NCBI RefSeq assembly: GCF_028610625.1
Contig: NZ_JAQQWU010000002.1
Span: 1-64,000, forward strand
Length of the DNA: 64,000 nt
Direction: 5' to 3'
Source: Guptibacillus spartinae
GTDB taxonomy: Bacteria > Bacillota > Bacilli > Bacillales > Guptibacillaceae
The notes beneath the pieces are model-generated. The model worked only from the letters and a program-made list of their open reading frames with translations. It was not told the origin of the DNA and did not search any database. Below are positions 16,616 to 25,249 of the stretch, piece after piece (the stretch's first letter is position 1; each line of letters opens with the position of its first letter). Made by a program: the position numbers and the translations under genes.

Positions 16616-16815
16616 CCTGTTTCAAATAAAATATACAACCGTTATTCAATTAAACTGCCCTATTGCTTAAGATCGACAACACCGTCCACAATCCTAATAT
16701 CAACATATCACGGCATATGTTACCTTATTTTTCTTCCTAATCTACTCTTTCTTCTATCTTCGTAGTTTCTTTGGTAAACTTCTAAAGATAGGCAGTTTGT
16801 TAAAGGGGGATGAGG

Positions 16816-17355
16816 ATGGATCGGATTATGGTGATGGGTGCTTCAGCAGGCGCCGGTAAGTCAACTTTTGCAAAGAAACTCGGCAACATTCTAGGTTATC
16901 ACGTTTACCATCTTGATGCGCTCTTTTGGAAACCGGGCTGGGTAGAAGCAAGTCTCAATGAATTCCGTGCTTCCCAGAAGAAAATCACTTCAAGTTCTCA
17001 CTGGATTATAGAAGGCAATTATAGCAATTCCTATGATATTCGAGTAGCAAAGGCAGATACGATTATTTACATCGATGCGCCTAGACTTCTTTGTCTTTAT
17101 CGCGTTCTAAAACGCTGGGTGACTCATATTGGGAAGACTCGTTCTGATATGGGCAAAGGCTGCAATGAAAAAATGGAGTGGTCGTTTTTAACTTTCATTT
17201 GGACGACCTACTATCCTCGTAAAGAGAAGATGAATAAGCGATTTGCAGAGATTCAGCAAACTTCTCCTGAAAAAACCATAATCGTTTTACAAAACAAAGC
17301 GGAAATCGCGAATTTTCTTCATGAACTTCAGACAAAGCATACAATTTTGTCATAA
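16816..17355 (+). CDS. FlaR-like P-loop kinase (DNA topology modulation protein type)
   Basis: 179 aa from the ATG at 16816, which AAAGGGGG serves better than the ATG six bases earlier. Walker A GASAGAGKST lies near residues 7-16, then HLDALFWKPGW and WIIEGNYSNSYDIR, then IYIDAPRLLCLYRVLKR. This is the adenylate-kinase-related group annotated as FlaR or topology modulation protein. The true substrate is unknown and the name is historical. It begins a plus-strand pair with the next gene. Confidence 0.7.
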   Translation: MDRIMVMGASAGAGKSTFAKKLGNILGYHVYHLDALFWKPGWVEASLNEFRASQKKITSSSHWIIEGNYSNSYDIRVAKADTIIYIDAPRLLCLYRVLKRWVTHIGKTRSDMGKGCNEKMEWSFLTFIWTTYYPRKEKMNKRFAEIQQTSPEKTIIVLQNKAEIANFLHELQTKHTILS

Positions 17356-17439
17356 CCCATGATAAGATAAAATGCAGTACGTTTGAATCCTGATTTTCCT
17401 GTTCAAACTAGAAAGACTACTGAAGCACATGGAGGCATT

Positions 17440-17901
17440 ATGCTAACTTTTGAAGAAAAACTAGAGATTATTGAATCATCCTTTCCTGAATTAACACGAA
17501 AAGACGTATCGCTTGGACGTGTGAACTTTCACTATGAAGAAGCGGTTATCGATAAGAAAAATGTGGTTTATCATCTTCACCCGAACGGAAATGGCTATGT
17601 ATTTGGCGATCTGATTGAAGGTTACCCATTAGATGAAAGAGGGATGGTCAACATTCGCGATTTTTCAAGCAATGAGCTTCGAAAAATTATCAGAGAGTCA
17701 ATCCAGTCTCTTTCTGTCCTTCCGGGATCTGATATTGAAGTACAAGTGTGGGTGAATGACGAAGGTCAAACGCTTGAACTCATGTACGAGCCTGAACTCG
17801 AGTTATGGAATGTTTATGCTGGCGATATTCTTGATGGCACCTTCCCTTCTCGAAATGAAGCGGTTCAATACCTTGATGAAGAAGGATTTACTAGAAGATA
17901 A
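17440..17901 (+). CDS. Hypothetical cytoplasmic protein
   Basis: 153 aa from the ATG at 17440 with GGAGG six bases upstream; the longer frame lacks a site. It is acidic, soluble and mixed alpha/beta, with a repeated Glu/Tyr-rich C-terminal half (LELMYEPELELWNVYAGDIL). I do not recognise the family. It lies 84 bases after the FlaR-like gene and ends with a terminator, so the two may be cotranscribed. Confidence 0.65.
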   Translation: MLTFEEKLEIIESSFPELTRKDVSLGRVNFHYEEAVIDKKNVVYHLHPNGNGYVFGDLIEGYPLDERGMVNIRDFSSNELRKIIRESIQSLSVLPGSDIEVQVWVNDEGQTLELMYEPELELWNVYAGDILDGTFPSRNEAVQYLDEEGFTRR

Positions 17902-17909
17902 ACCTGATT

Positions 17910-17941
17910 AGCCTCCCGCCACTAAGCGAGAGGCTTTTTTT
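17910..17941 (+). terminator. Intrinsic terminator
   Basis: AGCCTC and GAGGCT stem followed by seven T, after the hypothetical gene ending at 17901. Confidence 0.85.
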
Positions 17942-17943
17942 AT

Positions 17944-18375
17944 TTAGATGAGCGATTTATAGAATCCAGTTGATTTTCCTACATAGCCACAAGCTTCATA
18001 GAATTGATGTGCAGCTCTTCGCTCTTCACGATTCCCGCTATTTAACACGACTGTTGTAGCTCCCTTATCATCAGCCCTTCTTTCGGCTTCCTCCATCAAC
18101 TTCCTTCCAATTCCTTGCTGGCGATATTCTTTCGCTGTTACCATCGTAATGATTCTCGCAACAAGAATATTGGCCACATAGGATCGTTCATAATGCATAC
18201 CAAGCATACCAATTAGTTCCCCTTTCTCTTCCGTCACAAGGGTAAGATACTGAGGATCATTTAGTATTGGTAGGAATCGCTCTTTTACTTCATGTACTTC
18301 TGCTTCATAGCCCATATCTGAAAGTAAACGAGTGATACCTTCCTCATCCCCCAGCTTCACCTTTCTTATGTTCAT
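17944..18375 (-). CDS. GNAT-family N-acetyltransferase
   Basis: 143 aa. The acetyl-CoA loop YRQQGIGRKLMEEAERRA carries the Q-x-x-G-I-G motif A, preceded by a conserved strand and followed by VVLNSGNREERRAAHQFYEA with its Asn and the Tyr general acid region. The acceptor is unknown. Its start overlaps the MFS gene stop by four bases, and RBS GAGGAGAAGG lies within that gene, so the pair is translationally coupled. Confidence 0.88.
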   Translation of the reverse strand: MNIRKVKLGDEEGITRLLSDMGYEAEVHEVKERFLPILNDPQYLTLVTEEKGELIGMLGMHYERSYVANILVARIITMVTAKEYRQQGIGRKLMEEAERRADDKGATTVVLNSGNREERRAAHQFYEACGYVGKSTGFYKSLI

Positions 18376-19595
18376 GTTCCCTTCTCCTCTCGTAAACCAC
18401 TATTTCGATATCGCTTTGATGAAAATAAGAGAATGAGTGGCAAAATAAGCACACTTAAACTTACCACTCCACTCCATCCAAACCGATCCCACGCCACTCC
18501 AACTCCTGAACTGCCTGCAGCAACACCTGCATAATAGCTAATTAAGTAAAAACTTGAAGCGCCACTTTTATGATGATCGGCTGTTTGGGCGACGGAAGCT
18601 GATGCCATTGAATGCGCGATAAAAAATCCTGCGCAGATGATGCAAAGTCCAATCATGACAGCCGATATATTTTGAAAAACGGTCAGAACAACTCCAACGA
18701 TGAGGGTAGATAGTCCGATGATCATGGTTCGTCTAAGGCCAATGTTAGAAGAAATTCTTCCTGCAAGAGGTGGAGAAATGACGCCAAGGATATACGCAAA
18801 ATAGGTTAGAGAGATCCACTTCAACGAAAGAGCAAAGGGGTCTTCTTCCAGGTGAAATGGCAAATAAGTCCACACACCTGTAAAGATTACCTGGATTAGA
18901 AAACCGAGGGTGAAAAGAGACAATAAGCGATGGTCTCTAAGGTGAACAAACATCCCCTTCATATCGTTAACTACGCTTCTACTTCCTCCTTCAAAAAAGC
19001 GGGAGTCAGGTAGTAGCCAGTAAAAACAACCTGTTGCTACTAGGCCAAAACCACCAAGAAACATAAAACTTATTTGCCAACTATAGAGATCCGTTAAGTA
19101 ACCTGTTGCCACTCGTCCTCCAAGTCCTCCCATTGCATTGCTAGCAATATAAATACTTGTAGCCAGTCCGATGGTGTATGGCTCGACTTCATCAGCTAAA
19201 TATGCCATGGCTGATGCGGGTATTCCCGCGAGGAAGAATCCCTGGATACATCGAAGAATGAGTAAAAAGAGGAACGATTTCATTAATGGCATAATCAGGA
19301 GCAGACCGAGAACAAAAAGCAGGGATACTTTCATGACAACTGTTCGTCCATGGCGATCGGAAACAAAGCCGAGAATTAGAAGACCCGGAATCATTGTAAT
19401 GACCGGTAGCGACATAAGGAGACTTGATGTTGTAGGCGTTATATGAAATTCTTTCGCGAATATAGGAAGCAGCGGTTGAAAAGCATATAAAGAAGAAAAA
19501 ATGAGCAATGCTCCGCAACCAAGACTAGCCGCTACTCGCCAAAATCCTCCATCCTTTGATGTATAACGCTGTTTCTTCGTTGTTTGATCCATCAC
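18372..19595 (-). CDS. MFS transporter (drug/metabolite exporter, YnfM/AraJ-like)
   Basis: 407 aa with 12 hydrophobic segments. The loop 2-3 motif GFVSDRHGRTVVMK is the canonical MFS signature, with a related LAGRISSNIGLRRTM in the second half. The N-terminal basic tail and VITMIPGLLILG helix are typical of proton-driven exporters. The substrate is unknown. The overlapping acetyltransferase may modify the same compound, which is an inference from coupling only. Confidence 0.85.
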   Translation of the reverse strand: MMDQTTKKQRYTSKDGGFWRVAASLGCGALLIFSSLYAFQPLLPIFAKEFHITPTTSSLLMSLPVITMIPGLLILGFVSDRHGRTVVMKVSLLFVLGLLLIMPLMKSFLFLLILRCIQGFFLAGIPASAMAYLADEVEPYTIGLATSIYIASNAMGGLGGRVATGYLTDLYSWQISFMFLGGFGLVATGCFYWLLPDSRFFEGGSRSVVNDMKGMFVHLRDHRLLSLFTLGFLIQVIFTGVWTYLPFHLEEDPFALSLKWISLTYFAYILGVISPPLAGRISSNIGLRRTMIIGLSTLIVGVVLTVFQNISAVMIGLCIICAGFFIAHSMASASVAQTADHHKSGASSFYLISYYAGVAAGSSGVGVAWDRFGWSGVVSLSVLILPLILLFSSKRYRNSGLREEKGT

Positions 19596-19613
19596 TGTAT
19601 CATCACCTTAGTT

Positions 19614-21239
19614 CTAGCTGAATTTTGTTGGAATTTGAGTTAGATCAATGCCCCATACAATTGGCATGTAAAAATAAATGGCTATCGTAATAATGATGAT
19701 AGAGGTTACATTTAGCCAAAAACCGGCTCGCGCCATATCAGGAATTTTTAAATAACCTGATCCAAACACAACCGCGTTTGGTGGTGTGGCAACTGGGAGC
19801 ATGAAGGCACAGCTTGATGCAATTCCAGCTCCAATCATTAAGGCATATGGATGAACACCGATCGCTGCTGATAAAGAAGCCATAATTGGAAACATCATTG
19901 TGGCCGTCGCCGTGTTGGATGTAATTTCTGTTAAGAAAATAACAAGCGTTGTAACCAGTAGTAAAATAATGAATAAGTGAATTCCTTCAAGAATGGTTAA
20001 TTGCTCTCCAATCCACTTGGCAAGTCCTGATTCTTGAAAACCGGAAGCAATGGCAAGCCCTGCTCCAAAGAGTAGGAGGATGCCCCAAGGTAACCCTTTC
20101 GCTGTATTCCAGTCCAACAAAAAAGATCCTTTTTTCGAAGGTGCCGGTATAAGAAACAATAAAATCGCTGCCGTCATGGCAATCACTGTATCATTAATGT
20201 TTGGATTTAACTCACTAAGTACGAATGAGCGACTGATCCACGCAAGCGCCGTAAGAGAAAATATGGTAAGAATGACTTTCTCTTCTACCGACATTCCTCC
20301 GAGATCATCCTTCTCTCTTTTGATAACCTCTTTACCACCTGGCAATTCTTTAATGTTCATTGGAAAAGCCATTTTCACAAGGTAATACCAGCACCCAATT
20401 AATAGTAGAACGGTTAACGGTACACCAAACATCATCCAGCGGGCAAATGAAATTTCAATGCCATATAGCTCATTCACAACAGCTGCGAAAATGGTATTTG
20501 GCGGTGTTCCAATTAATGTCGCAAGACCACCAATCGAAGCACTATAAGCGATACCAAGCATAATCGCTTTTCCGAAATTAAATCGGGGAGCTCCTTCCTC
20601 CGTATTCATATCTAGCTGCTCAGATACTTGATAAATCACTGCAAGTCCAATTGGCACCATCATCATTGCGGTGGCAGTATTTGAGATCCACATCGATAAA
20701 AAGCCCGTAGCGACCATAAAGCCAAGGACAATTTTTTCCGTACTCGTTCCAATTGCTGATATAATAAAGAGAGCAATGCGTTTATGTAAATTCCACTTTT
20801 GCATTGAAAGCGCAATCAGGAAACCACCCATAAAAAGAAAGATCGTATTATCGCCATAGGCTGATGCTGTTAAATCACCTTCCAGTGCACCTGTTAGCGG
20901 AAATAAAATGAGTGGTAATAGAGACGTTGCAGGAATGGGAATTGCTTCTGTAATCCACCATGTTGCAATCCATGCCGTACTAGCTAATACAGCTAAACCA
21001 GCTTCCGAAAGGCCGTTTGGGTGAAAAAACAGCATCAGCGCAAGAAAGAGCGCTGGTCCTAACACTAATCCAGTTAGCTTTCTTTTGTCATAAACCGGAT
21101 CTGGACCGGATAGCGTAGGATTTTTTTGTGAACTTTGAGAAGGGATTCCCGGCGTGTGTGAAGAAGCGAATGTTAAGAGATCCTTTGCACGATGATGTTC
21201 ATGCCAAAAACAGCTCCAAAAAAGACGTACTTGTTCCAT
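19614..21239 (-). CDS. SLC13/DASS-family sodium:dicarboxylate (or sulfate) symporter
   Basis: 541 aa from the ATG at 21239 (GATAGGAGG upstream). After a hydrophilic N-terminus of about 60 residues come 11-12 membrane segments. Both DASS substrate/sodium motifs are present: WISNTATAMMMVPI with IGTPPNTIF in the first half, and TEITSNTATATMMFPI with VATPPNAVVFGSG in the second. These SNT loops bind sodium and the carboxylate. VcINDY-like C4-dicarboxylate uptake is most likely. A single gene, separated from the MFS gene by 18 bases, so read-through is possible. Confidence 0.9.
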   Translation of the reverse strand: MEQVRLFWSCFWHEHHRAKDLLTFASSHTPGIPSQSSQKNPTLSGPDPVYDKRKLTGLVLGPALFLALMLFFHPNGLSEAGLAVLASTAWIATWWITEAIPIPATSLLPLILFPLTGALEGDLTASAYGDNTIFLFMGGFLIALSMQKWNLHKRIALFIISAIGTSTEKIVLGFMVATGFLSMWISNTATAMMMVPIGLAVIYQVSEQLDMNTEEGAPRFNFGKAIMLGIAYSASIGGLATLIGTPPNTIFAAVVNELYGIEISFARWMMFGVPLTVLLLIGCWYYLVKMAFPMNIKELPGGKEVIKREKDDLGGMSVEEKVILTIFSLTALAWISRSFVLSELNPNINDTVIAMTAAILLFLIPAPSKKGSFLLDWNTAKGLPWGILLLFGAGLAIASGFQESGLAKWIGEQLTILEGIHLFIILLLVTTLVIFLTEITSNTATATMMFPIMASLSAAIGVHPYALMIGAGIASSCAFMLPVATPPNAVVFGSGYLKIPDMARAGFWLNVTSIIIITIAIYFYMPIVWGIDLTQIPTKFS

Positions 21240-21528
21240 AGTGATACCTCCTATCGTTCGTGTCACTATAGTGTAGGATTCACTTGGTACACCTGTCAAT
21301 ATTTTCACAATTTTGGTTCTATTTTACTCTTTTTTAGCAAAGGACTTTTGGTTCATCTTTGATATTTTCATTCACACCCTCTTTCAAAACCCCCTTATAT
21401 TTCCAATAAGGGCGAATGTTATAAGTTGATGGTGTGATTTTAATCATTCATACGATACATTCCAGGAATCACCGTATGAGTTTCATTTCGATTGACAACA
21501 AGTTGCTCAAAATCGATCCAGGGGGTAT

Positions 21529-22209
21529 ATGATGAGAAAGATACAGCAGACGACCATTAATTCGGTTGTAAAATACGGACAAACGAAGCTTCCGAAATCA
21601 ACAAATACAGAATGTCCTGAATGTGGTAATGACGCCTCATTTCAATTGAAATTTGATTATCAAATTAACCAGGCCGTGTTTTCAACACTTTCCCGCTGTT
21701 CCATTTGTAAAGAAGCGGTACTCTTCATTTTAATTAAAACCTCACATGGCGATCGCGGAGAAGAAGTCGAGCTTTTTGTCCACCAAACATCCTTCACACG
21801 TGAACCGCTCGGTAGACTAACAAGTTCTGCCCGATTGCCTGACGATCTTGAACGTGTTTATCGCTCTGCCGTGAACGTACATAATATGAAAGACTGGACC
21901 GCCACAGCTGTCATGGCTAACCGCGTTCTTGAAAGTATTACCGGCAGTTTTCTATCTGAGAATGAATTAGGACAGCCCCTATCCAAACAGCTCGAAACGT
22001 TGGCGAAACAAATTGACTTAGAAGAACCGATTGTAAAGCTAGGTCAGCTTCTCGGAAAAGGAAGTAATCTGAATAACCTCCTTTGTCTTGAAAAAGCGAC
22101 TAGCGAAGAAACGGCGAATCTCATTATTGACTTGTTAGATTCATTAATTGAATATCTTTATATTCTTCCTCAACGAATTGTTCATCTACAAAAACAAATC
22201 GAAGGATAA
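21529..22209 (+). CDS. DUF4145-like protein with N-terminal zinc ribbon
   Basis: 226 aa. Two Cys pairs near the N-terminus (CPECGNDASF and CSICKEAVLF) form a probable zinc ribbon. A helical domain follows with DLERVYRSAVNVHNMKDWTA and MANRVLESITGSFL, the pattern of DUF4145. DUF4145 domains also occur fused to restriction or other nucleases, but here the protein is free-standing. The role is unknown. RBS GGGGG precedes the double ATG at 21529/21532. Confidence 0.7.
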   Translation: MMRKIQQTTINSVVKYGQTKLPKSTNTECPECGNDASFQLKFDYQINQAVFSTLSRCSICKEAVLFILIKTSHGDRGEEVELFVHQTSFTREPLGRLTSSARLPDDLERVYRSAVNVHNMKDWTATAVMANRVLESITGSFLSENELGQPLSKQLETLAKQIDLEEPIVKLGQLLGKGSNLNNLLCLEKATSEETANLIIDLLDSLIEYLYILPQRIVHLQKQIEG

Positions 22210-22212
22210 TGA

Positions 22213-22244
22213 AAAGACAGGTAGCTCATGAGCTACCTGTCTTT
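22213..22244. terminator. Bidirectional intrinsic terminator
   Basis: A perfect 32-base palindrome, AAAGACAGGTAGCTCA and its complement, between the convergent DUF4145 and NhaC-family genes. Confidence 0.85.
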
Positions 22245-22276
22245 CTTGTTAAACCATACTCGTTTTATCGTTATTT

Positions 22277-23578
22277 CTAACCCTTCGTTTTCTTTTGAAA
22301 AGAAGGATAGTTAATAAAGATCGCAATCACTCCAGCAATCGCAATAAGTATGGGATAAATGGAGTAAGGCAAGAGGGCGAGTGGTGAAATTGAAGCAAGT
22401 CCAGCAACAGCTAGCACCTGTGCACCATACGGGAGCATTCCTTGAATACTACCTGAAAAAATATCTAAAATACTAGCTGATTTCCTCGGATCTACGCCAT
22501 ACTTCTCAGAAATGTTCTTCGCAAGTGGTCCCCCCATAATGATGGAAATCGTATTATTCGCTGTCGATAAATCGAGTACACTAGCTAGACCAGCGATACC
22601 AAATTCTGCACCTCTACGGGAGTTTACTCGGCTTAAAATTTTATCTAGAACGTATTGAATACCTCCATTATGCTTGATTACTTCAATCATACCACCGATT
22701 ACAAGGGCAATCATCGCAAGGTCTTCCATTCCTTTAATCCCTTCTGTAACGGTGGAAATCAGTCCACTCATGCCAAATGAACCGTTAAACAGACCGACTA
22801 TTCCAGCAAATAGCGTTCCACTTACAAGGACAATAAGCACATTAACCCCTGCAATGGCTGCGATTAAAACGCCTAGATAGGGAAGAATCGTGATCAAATC
22901 AAAAGCGCGATCTCCACCAACTGTTGCCTGCTCTCCCATCGTTAACACGCCATAAATAATAGCTGTAATAATAGCTGCGGGTAAGACAATAAAGAAGTTG
23001 ACTTTGAACTTGTCTTTCATTTGCGTATTTTGTGTGCGAACAGCTGCAATGGTAGTATCTGAAATCATAGAAAGGTTATCACCGAACATCGCTCCGCCAA
23101 TGACGGCAGATAAAGCTAGGGCTGGCGCAACTCCTGTTTGGTCTGCAATTCCGATACCAATCGGTGCAAGGGCGACAATCGTTCCCATCGATGTGCCCAT
23201 TGAAATAGAAATAAAACACCCGATTAAAAATAAGCCAACAATTAATAAATTCGCTGGAAGAATCGATATTCCTAAATTCACAATCGAATCCACCGCTCCA
23301 ATCTTTTCAGCGGTCCCAGCAAAAGCGCCTGCCAATAAGAAGACAAGAATCATCAAGATAATATTGGTGTTTCCTGCTCCTCGACAAAACACTTCTACTT
23401 TCTTCATGAAGTTTTCTTTTCGATTCATCGAAAGAGCTACACCTGCTGCAATTAATGAAGCAAGTATAACCGGCATGCTATAAAAGTCCTTTGTTACGAT
23501 GGCAGTGCCTATAAAGAGCACAATAAATATGCCAAGGGGTAGTAACGCCAGACCATTTCCTTTCATTTCTCTTTCCAT
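22277..23578 (-). CDS. metT: NhaC-family carrier, probable MetT methionine transporter
   Basis: 433 aa from the ATG at 23578 (AAAAGGAG nine bases upstream; the longer frame would start inside the riboswitch terminator). It has about 11 hydrophobic segments with the NhaC features GTSMGTIVALAPIGIG, GGAMFGDNLSMISDTTIAA and LDLSTANNTISIIMGGPLAK. NhaC proteins are annotated as Na+/H+ antiporters, but the S-box-controlled subgroup was proposed from comparative genomics to be a methionine carrier named MetT. The SAM riboswitch directly upstream is the basis for that call here. Transport direction and ion coupling are not shown by the sequence. Confidence 0.82.
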   Translation of the reverse strand: MEREMKGNGLALLPLGIFIVLFIGTAIVTKDFYSMPVILASLIAAGVALSMNRKENFMKKVEVFCRGAGNTNIILMILVFLLAGAFAGTAEKIGAVDSIVNLGISILPANLLIVGLFLIGCFISISMGTSMGTIVALAPIGIGIADQTGVAPALALSAVIGGAMFGDNLSMISDTTIAAVRTQNTQMKDKFKVNFFIVLPAAIITAIIYGVLTMGEQATVGGDRAFDLITILPYLGVLIAAIAGVNVLIVLVSGTLFAGIVGLFNGSFGMSGLISTVTEGIKGMEDLAMIALVIGGMIEVIKHNGGIQYVLDKILSRVNSRRGAEFGIAGLASVLDLSTANNTISIIMGGPLAKNISEKYGVDPRKSASILDIFSGSIQGMLPYGAQVLAVAGLASISPLALLPYSIYPILIAIAGVIAIFINYPSFQKKTKG

Positions 23579-23606
23579 TCTCTCTATCTCCTTTTCCTTT
23601 ACTACT

Positions 23607-23750
23607 GCATGAAAAAAGCCCACTTCAAGAGAAGAGGGCTTTTGCTCTTATCTCTCAAGATCTCTCTTGCTGGAAGCAGCACCTTTCTGATCGTCAGAGG
23701 TTGCTGAAGCTTCTTCGGGCCAGATCCCTCCACTTCTCTTAATAAGAAAT
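23607..23750 (-). promoter_or_regulatory. SAM-I riboswitch (S-box) with terminator
   Basis: Minus strand from about 23745: AAGAGAAGTGGAGGGATCTG followed by GCCCGAAGAAGC, CAGCAACC, AAGGTGCTGCTTCCAGCAAG and a closing GAGAGATAAG. These are the conserved S-box blocks in the right order, including the AGTGGAGGGA internal loop and the GCAACC strand. The expression platform is a hairpin (AAAAGCCC to GGGCTTTT, 23611-23643) with a T run. High SAM should terminate transcription before the NhaC-family gene. Confidence 0.92.
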
Positions 23751-23924
23751 ATACAGTTATGAATGAGCATGAGCTCAGATTTTATTTGAATTTCAAGATC
23801 GAACGAGCTTTACTTTATCACGCCAGATTCAACTGAGTCAACTCTTTCCACCTTCATGAAAATAAACTCCTTATGGAAAAGGAGCTTACCTGGAAAAAAA
23901 TTCTATACTTTTACAGCCATTCGG

Positions 23925-24734
23925 CTAACGAGTTAAAAATTGCTCAATGTCTTTCATAATTGACGCTGGTCGCTCCTCAGGTAGAAGATGACCGGTTTTC
24001 TTATAAACGATTAATTCGGCATTTGGTAAATCATTTCTTAAACGTTTCCCAATTTTTAATGGCACGACCCTGTCATTTTCTCCCCATATTAAGAGGCTTG
24101 GTGTTTGAATTTGATTTAACTCAGCCTCAGAGAGATCCCCTTCTCGATCACGAATCATACGAACCAGCGACCTAAAAATTCCTTCATGAAAAAAGGGTTG
24201 AATATAACCATCCATCATTTCTTCATCAATAAGCGCTGGATCATATACGCAATTAAGCAAATTTCCTCTTACTCCTTTTCGATAAAGCCAGCGTTTTAAA
24301 TAAACAGAGAAAAAAGGTAAGTAAGACGTATAAACGAGACTTTGCTTTGCTTTTTCAAGATAACCTGAGCTACATAGCAAAATATTTTTACTTACAAAAT
24401 CATCTTTTATCGCAGATGCTCTCATCGCTACCTGCCCGCCCATAGAATGACCGATCATCACTGTACGCTCAATTGAAAGCCTTTCTAGTAGCTCCACAAC
24501 GACTTCTGCATAATTTTGATAGGAGTGTACAAAGTGATGAGACTTCTCGCTTTTCCCAAATGGCGGGAGGTCAATGGCAACAACGGTGTATGCTTTTGTT
24601 AGGAATGGAATTAGCTTTCTGAAGCTAAAGCTTGACGACAAAAAACCGTGAAGGAGGGTGATAACTGGTCGATTAACAGCCTCCTCATTTCTATAATACT
24701 CATAGTGAATGTTAATTCCCTTTATCTTTTCCAT
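23925..24734 (-). CDS. Alpha/beta hydrolase
   Basis: 269 aa from the ATG at 24734 (CAAGGAAAAT upstream), giving the family-like start MEKIKGINIHYEYY; an ATG ten codons earlier is an alternative. Catalytic elements: the oxyanion HGFLSSSF, nucleophile elbow GHSMGG (Ser), acid in WGENDRVVPL, and final His in KTGHLLPEERP. Closest in layout to carboxylesterase or hydrolase members of the MhpC/PldB group. Substrate unknown. A single gene. Confidence 0.85.
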   Translation of the reverse strand: MEKIKGINIHYEYYRNEEAVNRPVITLLHGFLSSSFSFRKLIPFLTKAYTVVAIDLPPFGKSEKSHHFVHSYQNYAEVVVELLERLSIERTVMIGHSMGGQVAMRASAIKDDFVSKNILLCSSGYLEKAKQSLVYTSYLPFFSVYLKRWLYRKGVRGNLLNCVYDPALIDEEMMDGYIQPFFHEGIFRSLVRMIRDREGDLSEAELNQIQTPSLLIWGENDRVVPLKIGKRLRNDLPNAELIVYKKTGHLLPEERPASIMKDIEQFLTR

Positions 24735-24905
24735 ATTTTCCTTGGAATTTTGAGCTAATAACATCTGTCATCTCACTCCGGATTCTAATTTCACCTTTAA
24801 GGTGGGCCTTCTTTTTATTTAAAATGCCCAGGTTTGGTTATACGTATTTTACCCCAATTAGAAAATGAAAAACTTTTTTGCGCCCAGAGTGCACAACCAT
24901 TTTTT

Positions 24906-25235
24906 TCATTCTACTTCAACATGGATAAGGTCCAGCAGTTTAACGTTTCTCTTTTGCTCCCGGTGATCAATCACGCGTAGCTCTTTCGTCAATGGATCGA
25001 CAAAATGGACGTAGCCAGAGAGGACGTTCTTCTCACCATTTTTAAAATAGTGGAAGCGTAAAGACCAATGGAATTCCATTGCTTCGCAGATCACTTCGTT
25101 CATTTCTTCTATTTTTTGCTCATCCAGTACAGGCATCTGATTTCTTTTCTCTTCTTCTTTCCAATCACGTAGCTCTTTCACATGCTCAGGTAACATCATT
25201 GATGTCCATTTTATATTTCCACGATCACGAATCAT
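24906..25235 (-). CDS. YolD-like protein
   Basis: 109 aa. MIRDRGNIKWTSMMLPEHVK is the typical YolD-like N-terminus (R-D-R-G-x-x-K-W-x-x-x-M-x-L-P-E-H). YolD-like proteins are regularly encoded directly after UvrX-type Y-family polymerases in Bacillus and their phages, as here with a 14-base gap, so it very probably belongs to the same SOS transcript. Proposed to be a UmuD-like accessory factor; biochemical evidence is limited. RBS AGGGGGGGAT. Confidence 0.88.
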   Translation of the reverse strand: MIRDRGNIKWTSMMLPEHVKELRDWKEEEKRNQMPVLDEQKIEEMNEVICEAMEFHWSLRFHYFKNGEKNVLSGYVHFVDPLTKELRVIDHREQKRNVKLLDLIHVEVE

Positions 25236-25249
25236 CTCTATCCCCCCCT

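Noticed and set aside
23579-23623. N-terminal extension of the NhaC-family carrier
   Set aside because: It begins inside the S-box terminator stem; the ATG at 23578 has a good ribosome site.
24799-24820. CCTTTAAGG-type symmetry as a terminator for yolD
   Set aside because: The stem is short and interrupted, and lies about 90 bases past the gene; not convincing.
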